Part shown: positions 5,874-6,839 of the stretch, piece after piece
How positions within the stretch are numbered: the first letter of the stretch is position 1
How the letters are laid out: every line of letters starts with the position of its first letter
Assembly: GCA_020724325.1 (NCBI GenBank)
Contig: DYHC01000111.1
Span: forward strand, 1-6,839
DNA length: 6,839 nucleotides
Reading direction: 5' to 3'
From: Melioribacter roseus
Lineage (GTDB): Bacteria > Bacteroidota > Ignavibacteria > Ignavibacteriales > Melioribacteraceae
Notes under the pieces: model-generated
What the model was told of the DNA's origin: nothing
The model's database searches: none
Seen by the model: only the letters and a program-made list of their open reading frames with translations
Made by a program: the position numbers and the translations under genes

Positions 5874-6512
5874 ATGAAAGAAATGATAAATATATTTCTG
5901 GTAATTCTGAGTTTAAACTCAGATATATTGGCACAGGGATTCAAAGTAAAGGCAGCCGGAATACAATCATTCAATTTTGAAGACCGAAACGGCAGAAACC
6001 AGGTAACTTTTTTTAGTGCAACTCCATTAGAAGACATAACCGGAACAGCTAACGGGATTTCTGGAACGGTTTCTTTTGATGTTGCTAACTTTGCAAAAAC
6101 TATTAAGGGAATTTTAACAGTAAAAGTAGCTTCTATGAATACCGGAATTGATTTAAGAAACCAGCACTTGAAAGGAGCTAATTGGCTTAATGCAGAAAAA
6201 TATCCTGATATTGTCTATACAATTAAAGAAGTAATGAATGTAATGCAAGCCGCCAATAATAAACTTGAGTTTAAGATTGCAGGAAATTTTTCGATGCACG
6301 GCGTAACAAAAGAAGTTATTGCAGATGCAGAAGCAACATACCTTGACGAAACCGAACAAACACAAAAACGAACCCCCGGAGACTTGCTTGGTGTTAGAGC
6401 AAAATTCAACATCAAATTATCGGACTTTGGTGTTAATAATCAAATTATAGGGAATAAAGTTGCAGATAATATTGAAGTGAGCGTTAACATTGTTGGTTCA
6501 AATAAAATGTGA
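5874..6512 (+). CDS. YceI-family periplasmic lipid-binding-like protein
   Basis: YceI-like proteins form a lipocalin-like beta barrel that binds long isoprenoid or other hydrophobic molecules in the periplasm; the ligand here is unknown. The 212-residue product has a short signal peptide (MKEMINIFLVILSLNSDILAQG, cleavage near residue 20-22). The family pattern follows: VTFFSATPLEDITGTANGIS (44-63), SFDVANF (67-73), TGIDLRNQHLKGANWLNAEK with YPDI (90-113), GNFSMHGVTKEV (137-148) and FNIKLSDFGV (178-187) near the end. The length is near the family norm of about 190-220, and nothing is missing. A GTG at 5871 would add one residue; the ATG at 5874 has the better ribosome binding site spacing. It is second in a probable operon with the small membrane protein 23 nt upstream. 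Such pairs with small membrane proteins recall YceI-cytochrome b561 operons, but this partner lacks heme-ligand His residues. Confidence 0.92.
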   Translation: MKEMINIFLVILSLNSDILAQGFKVKAAGIQSFNFEDRNGRNQVTFFSATPLEDITGTANGISGTVSFDVANFAKTIKGILTVKVASMNTGIDLRNQHLKGANWLNAEKYPDIVYTIKEVMNVMQAANNKLEFKIAGNFSMHGVTKEVIADAEATYLDETEQTQKRTPGDLLGVRAKFNIKLSDFGVNNQIIGNKVADNIEVSVNIVGSNKM

Positions 6513-6615
6513 TTGGAAAAATCTCTCAAGAGTAAATATGTAATTGTAATAGGTTCAGTTCTCCGCGCGGTTAGTTTCCATTATTAACCATTTAGTAACC
6601 TCTGAAAGATATCGC

Positions 6616-6709
6616 TTGTCATTACAATCTTGATTTGTCGTGAGAGGTCAAACCTAAACCTTGAAGGTCAAGAGTTGTTAATTAATTTCGCATGACCTTC
6701 AAGGTTGTT
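6616..6709. repeat. Composite hairpin repeat, copy 1
   Basis: Copy 1 runs from TTGTCATT through GAGAGGTCAAAC to a long inverted repeat. Its left arm AACCTTGAAGGTCA (6657-6670) and right arm TGACCTTCAAGGTT (6693-6706) pair perfectly over 14 bp around a 22-nt loop (AGAGTTGTTAATTAATT...). Each arm is itself a near-palindrome centred on ACCTTSAAGGT. It shares its internal order and much of its sequence with copy 2, 130 bp downstream. No long T run follows, so it is not a standard terminator. Confidence 0.85.
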
Positions 6710-6718
6710 AAGCCACGA

Positions 6719-6749
6719 AAATGACAGAGTAGAAAGCGTACTGTCATTT
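6719..6749. repeat. Inverted repeat between the two composite copies
   Basis: AAATGACAG (6719-6727) and CTGTCATTT (6741-6749) are perfect 9-bp complements around a 13-nt loop. The outer CGA/TCG bases extend the pairing across one extra A. The right arm is the start of composite copy 2; copy 1 has only a degraded form of it (TTGTCATT at 6617-6624) without an equally good left arm. Confidence 0.7.
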
Positions 6750-6839
6750 CGATCCCGCCGTTGATGGACAGCGAGAGTCGAACATAAACCTTGAAGGTCA
6801 AGCGTTGTTTATTAATTCCTGAAGACCTTCAAGGTTGTT
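6740..6839. repeat. Composite hairpin repeat, copy 2 (reaches window edge)
   Basis: Copy 2 has the same order as copy 1: CTGTCATT, then GAGAGTCGAACATAAACC, then left arm AACCTTGAAGGTC (6787-6799), loop AAGCGTTGTTTATTAATTCC..., and right arm GACCTTCAAGGTT (6824-6836), giving 13 perfect base pairs. The loops of the two copies share the GTTGTTWATTAATT core, so this is a duplicated element and not two independent hairpins. The TGTCATTTCGA...GACAGCGAGAGTCGAA part resembles the dispersed 'GTCATTTCGA' intergenic repeats I recall from Bacteroidota genomes. Confidence 0.85.

Larger units (their letters stand above)
6513..6839. other. Gene-free right end carrying composite hairpin repeats
   Basis: No open frame with a believable start was found on either strand in the last 327 bp. 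The first ~100 bp hold no clear signal apart from a small GGTTA...TAACC inverted repeat (about 6569-6589) and no T-run terminator for the YceI-family gene. The rest is filled by two copies of a hairpin repeat, entered separately. The second copy reaches the window edge, so the array may continue. Confidence 0.6.

Noticed and set aside
5786..6415. Minus-strand open frames opposite the small membrane protein and YceI-family genes
   Set aside because: They are shadows of well-supported plus-strand genes, with no family motifs or ribosome binding sites.
6657..6839. Repeated AACCTTGAAGGTCA blocks as a CRISPR array
   Set aside because: Only two units at 130-bp spacing, the arms are inverted pairs forming large hairpins, and the intervening sequence is itself repeated instead of being unique spacers. 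No cas gene is present.

Overview
The window looks like a low-GC chromosomal segment from the Bacteroidota/Chlorobiota side of the tree, with an Ignavibacteria-like flavour. This is inferred from four things: the protein styles (a SucC with a ~25-residue insertion, a YceI-family secreted protein, a secreted protein with paired 'FCK' domains), weak or absent Shine-Dalgarno signals at several starts, AT-rich codon use, and an intergenic repeat built around ACCTTGAAGGT. No tRNA, rRNA, transposase, phage gene or CRISPR array is visible. It is mostly ordinary housekeeping or accessory chromosome, and I do not see a convincing new multi-gene system.

Layout: everything from 1 to 5438 is on the minus strand. 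Reading in the direction of transcription (right to left), sucC (succinyl-CoA synthetase beta subunit, 5438-4215) is followed by a small helical protein of unknown function (4175-3804), a ~235-bp untranslated stretch and a good rho-independent terminator (3567-3532). A tight three-gene group follows: a secreted protein with a duplicated domain (3486-2725), rfbA/rmlA (glucose-1-phosphate thymidylyltransferase, 2706-1840) and a DUF454/YbaN membrane protein (1822-1415), ending near a weaker terminator-like hairpin. The last minus-strand gene is a long coiled-coil protein that starts at 1251 and runs off the left edge. Its reading frame is broken by one base at 603-612, so it appears as two pieces.

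On the plus strand, divergent from sucC, a small two-helix membrane protein (5587-5850) and a YceI-family periplasmic protein (5874-6512) form a probable two-gene operon. The final 327 bp hold no gene. They contain two ~95-bp copies of a composite hairpin repeat, and the second copy reaches the window edge.

Functionally, sucC belongs to the TCA cycle, rfbA makes dTDP-glucose for surface polysaccharide sugars (its usual rmlBCD partners are not in the window), and YceI-type proteins are periplasmic lipocalin-like isoprenoid binders. The most useful points to follow up are the frameshift in the coiled-coil gene, the composite repeat at the right end, the duplicated FCK domain and the 18-bp tandem repeat upstream of sucC.
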